Assembly: GCA_947177545.1 (NCBI GenBank)
Contig: CAMWVF010000014.1
Span: 1 to 11,684 of the forward strand
Length of the DNA: 11,684 nt
Direction: 5' to 3'
DNA from: an uncultured Clostridia bacterium
GTDB taxonomy: Bacteria; Bacillota; Clostridia; Oscillospirales; Ruminococcaceae
The notes beneath the pieces were generated by a model. The model searched no databases. It was given only the letters and a program-made list of their open reading frames with translations, and was not told where the DNA came from. Positions 6,059 to 11,684 of the stretch are shown here, piece after piece; within the stretch, counting starts at the first letter, position 1; each line of letters starts with the position of its first letter. A program made the position numbers and the translations under genes.

Positions 6059-6256
6059 TCATTTTTCGATTTTTAATCCCACGCTGTCAAATTCATGGGT
6101 AACAACAGGCTTGCCATCCCTATCAAGCAAAGGAGTAAGACCGCCGGAATAACCGTCCTCACGCCAAAGGTAATTTACGCCTGTTTCGGTATCTACCCAT
6201 ATTTCCATGATACTCACAGCACCCTGTTTGTATACTCTTTTAAATCTGTCATCCAT
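6059..6256 (-). CDS. DUF6440 family protein
   Basis: This 65-residue soluble protein matches the DUF6440 pattern: a start like RFKRVYKQGAVSIMEIWVD, then TGVNYLW (26-32), and GYSGGLTPLLDRDGKPVVT toward the end. The family is small, widespread in Firmicutes, and has no known function. The ATG at 6256 lies 3 bases after the serC stop. Its ribosome site (AGGAGA, minus strand, 6273-6268) is inside the end of serC, so translational coupling is likely. Its place between serC and serA suggests co-expression with serine synthesis but does not show a role in it. Confidence 0.85.
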   Translation of the reverse strand: MDDRFKRVYKQGAVSIMEIWVDTETGVNYLWREDGYSGGLTPLLDRDGKPVVTHEFDSVGLKIEK

Positions 6257-6259
6257 TGC

Positions 6260-7342
6260 TTAACCATTCTCCTGCTCGAATTTTTTCATAAATTCGACAA
6301 GCTTTTCAACGCCCTCGATAGGCATAGCGTTGTAAATTGAAGCACGCATACCGCCAACGGAACGGTGTCCCTTGAGGTTCTCAAAGCCCGCAGCCTTTGC
6401 TTCCTTGACGAACTTAGCGTCCAACTCCTCGTTGCCTGTTACGAAAGGAACGTTCATGAGTGAACGGTCTTTCTTCTCAACAGTACCCTTGAAAAGCTTG
6501 CTCTGATCGAGGAAATCGTACAAAATAGCAGCCTTTTTCTCGTTGTGCTTCTTCATAGCTTCGAGACCGCCCATTTTCTTTATCCACTTGAACACCTTGC
6601 CGCAGATGTAAATACCGTAGCAGGGAGGTGTGTTGTAAAGGCTGTCGTTGTCAGCCTGTGTTTTCCACTTCAGCATTGTGGGAGTACCGGCAAGAACATC
6701 GTCTCTGATGAGGTCTTCACGGATAATAGCTATAACAACGCCTGCGGGACCGATATTCTTCTGCACGCCGCCGTAGATAACGCCGTATTTTGTAACATCA
6801 ACAGGTTCGGAAAGGAAGCAGGAAGAAACGTCCGCAACCAAGTCTTTGCCCTTAGTATCGGGAAGCTCCCAAAATTTTGTACCGTAAATGGTGTTGTTCT
6901 CGCAGATATAAACATAGTCCGCGTCCTCGGGGATAGCGAGGTCGGAGCAGTCGGGAATATAGGAGAAAGTCTTGTCTGCGGAGGAAGCAACGTCCACAGC
7001 CTCGCCGTAAAGCTTAGCCTCCTGAAAAGCTTTTTTAGCCCACTGACCTGTGATAATGTAAGCTGCTTTCTTATTTTTCATAAGGTTCATAGGTACAGCT
7101 GCAAACTGCTGTGAAGCGCCGCCCTGCAAAAACAGCACCTTATAGTTGTCGGGAATATTCATCAGATCGCGGATATCCTTTTCCGCGTCCTTGATTATCT
7201 CGTCGTAAGCCTTTGAGCGGTGGGACATTTCCATAACAGACATACCCGTACCCTTGTAATCGAGCATTTCCTCTGCGGCTTCCTTGAGAACTTCCTCGGG
7301 CAGGACAGCAGGTCCTGCGCTGAAATTATAGACTCTGGACAT
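6260..7342 (-). CDS. serC: Phosphoserine aminotransferase
   Basis: SerC is a PLP enzyme that transfers the amino group of glutamate to 3-phosphohydroxypyruvate, giving O-phosphoserine, the second step of serine synthesis. The 360 residues are the normal length. Diagnostic parts are the start YNFSAGPAVLPEEVL, the SHRS motif at 40-43, FLQGGASQQF (71-80), DVSSCFLS (171-178), and the PLP lysine K195 in GGVQKNIGPAG. HRSVGGMRASIYNA near the C-terminus is also typical. The start is the ATG at 7342, with GGAGGT at 7356-7351, 8 bases away; a frame 14 codons longer begins upstream of this ribosome site and is rejected. It is the first gene of a minus-strand operon serC - DUF6440 - serA - membrane protein, driven by the promoter at 7408-7436. 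Confidence 0.96.
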   Translation of the reverse strand: MSRVYNFSAGPAVLPEEVLKEAAEEMLDYKGTGMSVMEMSHRSKAYDEIIKDAEKDIRDLMNIPDNYKVLFLQGGASQQFAAVPMNLMKNKKAAYIITGQWAKKAFQEAKLYGEAVDVASSADKTFSYIPDCSDLAIPEDADYVYICENNTIYGTKFWELPDTKGKDLVADVSSCFLSEPVDVTKYGVIYGGVQKNIGPAGVVIAIIREDLIRDDVLAGTPTMLKWKTQADNDSLYNTPPCYGIYICGKVFKWIKKMGGLEAMKKHNEKKAAILYDFLDQSKLFKGTVEKKDRSLMNVPFVTGNEELDAKFVKEAKAAGFENLKGHRSVGGMRASIYNAMPIEGVEKLVEFMKKFEQENG

Positions 7343-7407
7343 TATTAAAGACCTCCAAATAAAATTTTTTACGAACACTAACATTCAGATTTTAAATACA
7401 TAGTATA

Positions 7408-7436
7408 ATTATACCATTCCGTCAAATAAAAGTCAA
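7408..7436 (-). promoter_or_regulatory. Promoter of the serC-serA operon, with a palindrome over the -10 box
   Basis: On the minus strand TTGACT (7436-7431) and TATAAT (7413-7408) are 17 bases apart, with an extended -10 TGG. The start is near 7401, giving a leader of about 58 nt. A perfect 12-base palindrome, GTATAATTATAC (7403-7414), covers the -10 and could be an operator or a by-product of the AT-rich -10. The leader is too short for a T-box or a large riboswitch. Confidence 0.78.
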
Positions 7437-7526
7437 GAGTTGGAAATCAAAAAGATTTAAAATATGAAAACGTGACCGCCGTCCTTAAAAACCCTATTCT
7501 CTGTCTTCTATTTATCTAAAAAATAC

Positions 7527-7555
7527 TTGCAATTTTCCCAAATGTATGCTATAAT
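7527..7555 (+). promoter_or_regulatory. Promoter of dnaA
   Basis: TTGCAA (7527-7532) and TATAAT (7550-7555) have a 17-base spacer and an extended -10 TGC (7547-7549). The start should be near 7562, about 55 bases before the dnaA ATG. No DnaA-box-like sequence was found in the 274-bp serC-dnaA gap, so the box-based autoregulation known for some dnaA genes is not evident here. Confidence 0.75.
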
Positions 7556-7616
7556 ATAATAGTATAGTTTAAAATAAAAAACGTGTAAAAAACAAAGTGA
7601 GGGGAATTAAAAAATT

Positions 7617-8969
7617 ATGAATTCTTTTGTAGAGGTTTACGACAGAATTCGGGACTACTGCTATGATAAAATAAATAAAAACGAGTTTAACGATACTTCC
7701 TATAATCTCTGGATAAGCCCGCTGAAGCCCGAAAAGCTGGACGGAAATGTCGCTTACTTTACCGTTTCAAACGAGTTTATCAAAAATACCTTTTCAAAAA
7801 ATTATACCGAATTTTTTAAGGGAGCTTTAAAAGATATACTGGGTTTTGACGTGGAAATAAACATCACCGTCAAGGCTGCCGAAAACGAGGACGACAACGA
7901 ACCAAACGTGAAAAAAGCCGAGCTTATGGAGTCCTTTTCAAACGCTGAATACGGATATACTTTCGGCACGTTTATTGTGGGACGATCCAACGAATTCGCT
8001 TACGCGGCTTGTACCTCCGTTGCAAAATCTCCGGGAAGCACCTATAATCCTCTTTTTATATACGGTCCCTCAGGACTGGGCAAGACTCACCTTATGACTG
8101 CAATAAGTATGTATATTAAGGAGGAACGCCCCGGTACAAACATTATCTACGTTACGGGCGAAGCCTTTGCTAACGAGCTTATCAATGCCATTCAGCAGAA
8201 AAAGGACACAAGCCAGTTCCACCAGAAATACCGCAGCGCGGACGTTCTGCTTGTGGACGACGTTCAGTTCATCGCGGGCAAGGAATCCACACAGGAGGAA
8301 TTTTTCCATACCTTTAACGAGCTTCACAATTTAGGCAAGCAGATAGTTCTGACCTCCGACCGTCCCCCCAAGGAGATAAAAACTCTGGAGGACAGAATAA
8401 GGACACGCTTTGAATGGGGTCTTATCGCAGATATTTCTTCACCCGACTTTGAGACGAGGGTCGCGATAATCCGCCGCAAGGCAGAGCTGTTGGATTTTAT
8501 TATTCCCCCGGATGTCAGCGAATATATAGCGAACAAGCTGAAAACAAATATCCGTCAGCTTGAGGGCTGTGTTAAAAAGCTTAAAGCCGGTCAGCTGCTT
8601 ATGGGTACGCCTCCATCTATGGCGCAGGCGCAGAAAGCTGTAAACGAGATACTTTCAGAGGAACAGGCTCCCCCCATAACGGTGGAAAGAGTTCTGAACG
8701 AGGTTGCGGGAGTTTATTCTGTAACGGCGGAGGACATTTGCTCAAAGAAGCGAAGCTCCCAGATATCCATGGCAAGAAAGGTTGCTTCCTATGTTATAAA
8801 GGAAGTTACTGATATGTCCTTTAAATCAATAGGCTTGGAGCTTGGCGGCAGAGACCACAGCACCATTATGTACTATTATGAGGATATACAGAAGATAATG
8901 AACAAGGACACACATACCAAAGAGATGATTGAGGACATTGTTAAAAATATCAAGAACAACAAGTTTTGA
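7617..8969 (+). CDS. dnaA: Chromosomal replication initiator protein DnaA
   Basis: DnaA binds DnaA boxes at oriC, forms an ATP-dependent filament and opens the duplex. The 450 residues have the normal four-domain order: domain I (about 1-88), a short acidic linker (88-110), the AAA+ domain III, and the DNA-binding domain IV. Domain III contains Walker A GPSGLGKT (150-157), Walker B LLVDDVQF (211-218), and RIRTRFEWGL (261-270), in which R264 is the likely arginine finger. Domain IV ends with the DnaA signature LGGRDHSTIMY (409-419). The ATG follows a GAGGGG ribosome site (7599-7604) at a rather long 12-base spacing. A strong promoter is at 7527-7555. The gene is divergent from serC, and the candidate origin and dnaN lie downstream. 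No GC-rich terminator hairpin follows the stop. Confidence 0.98.
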   Translation: MNSFVEVYDRIRDYCYDKINKNEFNDTSYNLWISPLKPEKLDGNVAYFTVSNEFIKNTFSKNYTEFFKGALKDILGFDVEINITVKAAENEDDNEPNVKKAELMESFSNAEYGYTFGTFIVGRSNEFAYAACTSVAKSPGSTYNPLFIYGPSGLGKTHLMTAISMYIKEERPGTNIIYVTGEAFANELINAIQQKKDTSQFHQKYRSADVLLVDDVQFIAGKESTQEEFFHTFNELHNLGKQIVLTSDRPPKEIKTLEDRIRTRFEWGLIADISSPDFETRVAIIRRKAELLDFIIPPDVSEYIANKLKTNIRQLEGCVKKLKAGQLLMGTPPSMAQAQKAVNEILSEEQAPPITVERVLNEVAGVYSVTAEDICSKKRSSQISMARKVASYVIKEVTDMSFKSIGLELGGRDHSTIMYYYEDIQKIMNKDTHTKEMIEDIVKNIKNNKF

Positions 8970-8973
8970 ACAA

Positions 8974-9001
8974 TTAACAGTTAATAATTTTACGGTATAA
9001 T
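8974..9001 (+). promoter_or_regulatory. Possible promoter directed into the origin / toward dnaN
   Basis: TTAACA (8974-8979) and TATAAT (8996-9001) lie 16 bases apart just after the dnaA stop. A transcript from near 9008 would cross the origin and reach dnaN after a leader of about 630 nt. No better dnaN promoter was found nearer the gene. The match is good (11 of 12) but the region is AT-rich. Confidence 0.4.
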
Positions 9002-9128
9002 TAATTTCTTACGAATTCCTTTGTGAGCTTATTCAGAGTAAATGTATTCCATACCTAATATTGTAGGGATTACGCCCGCGGAGGATTTATCACCTGTAAA
9101 GTTTTAATTACTATTAGTTTTAAAAACA

Positions 9129-9163
9129 GTTTTCCACATGGTGTGGAAAACGTTGTGGAAAAC
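9129..9163. repeat. Cluster of three exact DnaA boxes, two as an inverted pair
   Basis: GTTTTCCACA (9129-9138) and TGTGGAAAAC (9142-9151) form a perfect 10-bp inverted repeat around a 3-base spacer. A third box, TGTGGAAAAC (9154-9163), follows in the second orientation 12 bases on. This is the densest group of DnaA-box-like sites in the window and the likely core DnaA-binding region. Confidence 0.75.
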
Positions 9164-9487
9164 TTTAAAAGCCGTTTTTACGCCATGTAATTCGTTACAT
9201 TACTTCTTGTATAACTGACTTTTCCACTTCTTTCACTTTGAGGGAAAAAATCCTGTTATTTTAAGATATATCAGTGTTTGTTGGACTTGCAAATGTATGT
9301 GATACCAATAATTTACAGCAAATTTCCACAAATTTTTCCCCTTTGGGGTGGGAATTAACATAATGGTTTTCCACCGTTTAAACGGCAAGGAAATTTTTCC
9401 GCTTTTCAACTTTTTTCCCACATGAGCTGTATGGAAAAGCAAAACTCGGCGGCGAAAGGAAATGAAGAGGTTTTCAATATTTTAAAC

Positions 9488-9535
9488 ACTACTACTGCTG
9501 CTGCTGTTTATAACTTATCATTGTTATTGATTTAA
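9488..9535 (+). other. Trinucleotide run next to AT-rich stretch: candidate DnaA-trio / unwinding element
   Basis: Two CTA triplets then four CTG triplets run in register at 9489-9506, followed by an AT-rich stretch (9507-9535) starting TTTATAAC. DnaA-trios are repeats of 3'-(G/A)AT-5' on one strand, read as CTA or TTA on the other, placed between DnaA boxes and the melting region. The first two triplets fit; the CTG ones do not match the consensus A. Position near dnaN fits the Bacillus-type arrangement, but no strong box adjoins the run. Confidence 0.4.
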
Positions 9536-9638
9536 CGTACAGCGGCAAATGAAATTTTAAGGGTACGGCTCTTAATGACGTGGAAAACTGTACCTCAAAA
9601 AATACATATAAAAATTATTCCGAAAGGACGTTCAGATA

Positions 9639-10745
9639 ATGAAATTCTTATGCAAACAAGCGGAGCTTAACGAAGCTTTGGCAAACGTATCAAGAGCAGT
9701 ACCCCAAAAGTCCCCCATATCCGCTTTGGAGGGCGTGAAAATTTATCTCAACAAGGAAATGCTGGAGCTTACGGGATACGACTTAGAGCTTGGCATTCAA
9801 ACAAAAATAGAAGTGGTTTCCGAGGACGTGGGGGAATTTATCCTCAACAGCAAGCTTTTCAGCGAAATAGTTCGGAAAATGCCCTCCGAGACTATTGAGA
9901 TCGAGGTAAAAAGCGATCTTTCTACAATTATCAGAGGCGAAAAGGCAGAGTACAGCATTACCGCACTTCCTGCTGACGAGTATCCCTCTATCCCTGACCA
10001 CGACACGGGAGACAATTTTACCATTTCCCAGGCAATGCTGCGTAACATGATAAATCAGACTATTTTCGCCGTTGCCGTTACGGACAACAAGCCTATTCTC
10101 ACAGGCGAGCTTTTTGACATTATGGATCACAACTTTAACCTTGCGGCTATTGACGGTTTCCGTCTTGCAGTGCGTTCGGAGCATATTGAGTCGGACAATC
10201 ACTACAATTTTGTTGTAAAGGCTAAGGCTTTGTCAGAAGCCTCGAAGCTTTTAAAGGACGATGGTGAGGAAACAGTTACAATGCACGTTTCCAAAAAGCA
10301 TATTACTTTTGAGATAGGCAAGTACATGGTGCTTTCAAGGCTTTTAGAGGGAGAGTTCCATAACTATAAGGGTTCTATCCCCGCAAACCATAATACCGAA
10401 ATAATTCTCAATACAAGAGACCTGATAAACAGTCTGGAGAGGTGTATGCTCCTTATAAACGAGAAAACAAAGGCTCCGGTGAGATGTCTTTTCAGGGACG
10501 GTACGGTGAAGATTTCCTGTTCCACGGCGCTCGGAAAGCTTAATGACGAGTTTGGGGCTGATATATCGGGTCCTTCGGTGGAGATCGGTTTCAACTGCCG
10601 ATATCTTTTGGATGCGTTAAAGGCTTCCGAGTCGGATAAGGTAAGACTGCTTCTCAACGGCGGACTTTCGCCCATGAAGATAGTTCCCTTGGAGGGCAGC
10701 GCATATGTATTTTTGGTACTTCCCATGCGCTTGAAAAGCGAATAA
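9639..10745 (+). CDS. dnaN: DNA polymerase III beta subunit (sliding clamp)
   Basis: DnaN forms the dimeric ring that tethers the replicative polymerase and repair proteins to DNA. The 368 residues have the normal length for the three-domain clamp. Recognisable parts are the N-terminal SRAVPQKSPISALEGVKIYL (18-37), the domain-2 stretch with KPILTGELF and AIDGFRLAVR (a family hallmark, about 173-183), and the C-terminus YVFLVLPMR, which lines the partner-binding pocket. An AAAGGA at 9623-9628 lies 10 bases before the ATG. It sits downstream of the origin region and upstream of yaaA and recF, the standard initiation-cluster order. Its promoter is uncertain; one candidate is at 8974-9001. Confidence 0.97.
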   Translation: MKFLCKQAELNEALANVSRAVPQKSPISALEGVKIYLNKEMLELTGYDLELGIQTKIEVVSEDVGEFILNSKLFSEIVRKMPSETIEIEVKSDLSTIIRGEKAEYSITALPADEYPSIPDHDTGDNFTISQAMLRNMINQTIFAVAVTDNKPILTGELFDIMDHNFNLAAIDGFRLAVRSEHIESDNHYNFVVKAKALSEASKLLKDDGEETVTMHVSKKHITFEIGKYMVLSRLLEGEFHNYKGSIPANHNTEIILNTRDLINSLERCMLLINEKTKAPVRCLFRDGTVKISCSTALGKLNDEFGADISGPSVEIGFNCRYLLDALKASESDKVRLLLNGGLSPMKIVPLEGSAYVFLVLPMRLKSE

Positions 10746-10802
10746 AAGCAGAAAATAAAAGTGACAAAATACTATTAATAACTAATCACAGAACAACTTA
10801 CC

Positions 10803-10833
10803 CAAGCAGCCGGTTCAGCTGCTTGTATATTTT
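10803..10833 (+). terminator. Hairpin between dnaN and yaaA, weak terminator or attenuator
   Basis: CAAGCAGC (10803-10810), a 7-base loop, and GCTGCTTG (10818-10825) make a perfect 8-bp stem followed by TATATTTT. The T-run is interrupted, so termination is probably partial, letting some dnaN transcripts continue into yaaA-recF. No convincing promoter was found between the hairpin and yaaA. Confidence 0.5.
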
Positions 10834-10880
10834 GTGAATTGTTCAGGAATTTTCATTATTCAAGTTTTGGGAGGTTTTTT

Positions 10881-11090
10881 ATGGATAGTGAAGTTAAGAT
10901 TACTACCGAGTTTATCAAGCTTGATCAGCTTCTTAAATTTTCGGGTGCTGTTGCTATCGGTTCCGAAGCTAAGGAACTTATTTCCGCGGGAAATGTTAAA
11001 GTAAACGGTGATGTCTGCACTATGCGCGGTAAAAAAATCCGTTCGGGGGACACTGTTACAGTTTACGATAAGGATATTACTGTAATATAA
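10881..11090 (+). CDS. yaaA: S4-domain RNA-binding protein YaaA (RlbA-like)
   Basis: This 69-residue protein is nearly all S4 domain, a small RNA-binding fold found in ribosomal protein S4 and RNA-modifying enzymes. The core runs from FIKLDQLLKFSG through ELISAGNVKVNGDVCTMRGKKIRSGDTVTV. The family (YaaA in Bacillus) sits between dnaN and recF across Firmicutes and is linked to ribosome biogenesis by domain type rather than by a known reaction. GGGAGG at 10869-10874, 6 bases before the ATG at 10881, decides the start; an in-frame ATG at 10839 has no comparable site. recF starts 25 bases after the stop. Confidence 0.92.
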   Translation: MDSEVKITTEFIKLDQLLKFSGAVAIGSEAKELISAGNVKVNGDVCTMRGKKIRSGDTVTVYDKDITVI

Positions 11091-11115
11091 ATACAATTAG
11101 TAAAAGGAGTTTCCC

Positions 11116-11684
11116 GTGATTGTAAACAGTATTTTCGCCGACGGCTACAAAAATCTGAAGCAAGTTAACATTACCCTTGACCCGAAAATGAACATTATCT
11201 GCGGCGAAAACGCACAGGGCAAGACCAATCTCATAGAAGCTGTTTGGCTTTGTTCGGGCTGCCGTTCCTTCAGGGGGACAAAGGACAGGGACATGATCTC
11301 ATTTGACGGTGATGCTTCCCGAGTTTCTGTGAATTTTGAAAATTCCCGCAGAATGGAAAATATTGAGTTTATCCTTAAAAAAGGTACTGTAAAGGAAAAA
11401 AACATTACACTTAACGGCATAAAAAACGACCGTCTTTCAAAGCTTTTTGAAGAATTCAAGTGTGTGGTTTTCACTCCCGAGGATTTGAATATTACCAAGG
11501 GTTCACCCGACAACAGGCGGAATTTTTTAGATATTGCAATTTCACAAATAAAGCCGTCCTATATAAACGCTTTGAAAAAGTACAACGGCATTTTGCAGCA
11601 GCGCAATTCTTTGTTGAAAAGTATGAGTGCAGTCCACGGCAGCGATACAAAATATCTGGACGTTTGGAACGAGCAGCTTGCAGA
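11116..11684 (+). CDS. recF: DNA replication and repair protein RecF, 5' part (3' end outside window)
   Basis: RecF is an SMC-like ATPase that, with RecO and RecR, loads RecA at single-strand gaps. The frame begins at a GTG with AAAGGAG (11103-11109) 6 bases upstream, and stays open for 189 codons to the window edge. It opens with IVNSIFADGYKNLKQVNITL, has Walker A GENAQGKTN at residues 30-38, and continues with CRSFRGTKD (48-56), VVFTPEDLNITKG and the SPDNRRNFLD stretch, all typical of RecF. The Walker B and signature motifs should lie outside the window. The GTG start probably keeps it from being recognised by ATG-only gene calling. It follows yaaA closely and probably shares its transcript. 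Confidence 0.95.
   Translation, partial: MIVNSIFADGYKNLKQVNITLDPKMNIICGENAQGKTNLIEAVWLCSGCRSFRGTKDRDMISFDGDASRVSVNFENSRRMENIEFILKKGTVKEKNITLNGIKNDRLSKLFEEFKCVVFTPEDLNITKGSPDNRRNFLDIAISQIKPSYINALKKYNGILQQRNSLLKSMSAVHGSDTKYLDVWNEQLA

Larger units (their letters stand above)
8970..9638. other. oriC: Candidate chromosomal origin oriC (dnaA-dnaN gap)
   Basis: This 669-bp, AT-rich, non-coding gap between dnaA and dnaN is where most Firmicutes origins lie. It holds many DnaA-box-like 9-mers of the form TTTTCCACA: exact copies at 9130-9138 (+), 9142-9150 (-) and 9154-9162 (-). Near matches occur at 9220-9228, 9322-9330, 9367-9375, 9414-9422 and 9579-9587. None is the classical TTATCCACA. Other marks are an inverted repeat ATGTAA/TTACAT (9185-9200), a perfect palindrome CCGTTTAAACGG (9374-9385), a trinucleotide run (9489-9506), and an AT-rich stretch just before dnaN. 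The only long frame, on the minus strand at 9233-9442, looks spurious. Origin function is inferred from gene context and box density. Confidence 0.8.

Noticed and set aside
7343..7384. SerC start 14 codons upstream at 7384
   Set aside because: The added residues lie before a good GGAGGT site and do not fit the SerC N-terminus, which begins just before YNFSAGP.
7343..7401. T-box or serine-responsive riboswitch in the serC leader
   Set aside because: The leader is only about 58 nt from the predicted start and contains no T-box sequence or terminator hairpin.
9233..9442. 69-codon minus-strand frame in the dnaA-dnaN gap
   Set aside because: No ribosome site, no recognisable domain, and it overlaps several DnaA-box-like sites; most likely spurious.
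10832..10860. Possible promoter between the dnaN hairpin and yaaA (TTGTGA, 17 bases, ATTATT)
   Set aside because: The -10 match is too poor to support.

Overview
The window looks like a low-to-moderate GC Gram-positive chromosome of the class Clostridia, probably in or near the Ruminococcaceae/Oscillospiraceae. That placement is an inference from strong AGGAGG-type ribosome sites, near-consensus sigma-A promoters, SpoVS, a TTTTCCACA-type origin and overall protein character; no 16S gene or other decisive marker is present. Both ends cut through genes (tilS on the left, recF on the right). No insertion sequence, prophage, CRISPR array, tRNA or rRNA is visible.

Layout. (1) 1-2801, plus strand: 3' part of tilS, then ftsH 24 bases later. 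(2) 2802-3161: a compact locus with every part expected of a par/Fst-like type I toxin-antitoxin module. A perfect plus-strand promoter drives a ~75-nt RNA. A perfect, extended -10 minus-strand promoter drives an mRNA for a 34-residue membrane peptide. Both RNAs end on one bidirectional terminator. Direct repeats let the small RNA pair across the ribosome site, start codon and first codons of the toxin mRNA, and a 5'-leader hairpin can hide the toxin's Shine-Dalgarno sequence. (3) 3162-4345, plus strand: ymdB and spoVS, the latter with its own promoter, followed by two terminators. (4) 4541-7342, minus strand: serC, a DUF6440 protein, serA and a small membrane protein, behind one strong promoter. 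(5) 7527-11684, plus strand: the initiation cluster dnaA, a 669-bp gap that looks like oriC, dnaN, yaaA (S4 domain) and recF.

The genes serve replication initiation (DnaA, DnaN, origin), repair (RecF), membrane protein quality control (FtsH), tRNA maturation (TilS), nucleotide/RNA signalling and sporulation (YmdB, SpoVS), and serine synthesis (SerC, SerA). The most notable item is the toxin-antitoxin-like locus between ftsH and ymdB. The toxin peptide, the antisense RNA and the pairing scheme are all read from the sequence, but their activity is untested. The origin region has an inverted pair of DnaA boxes and a trinucleotide run resembling DnaA-trios next to an AT-rich stretch.
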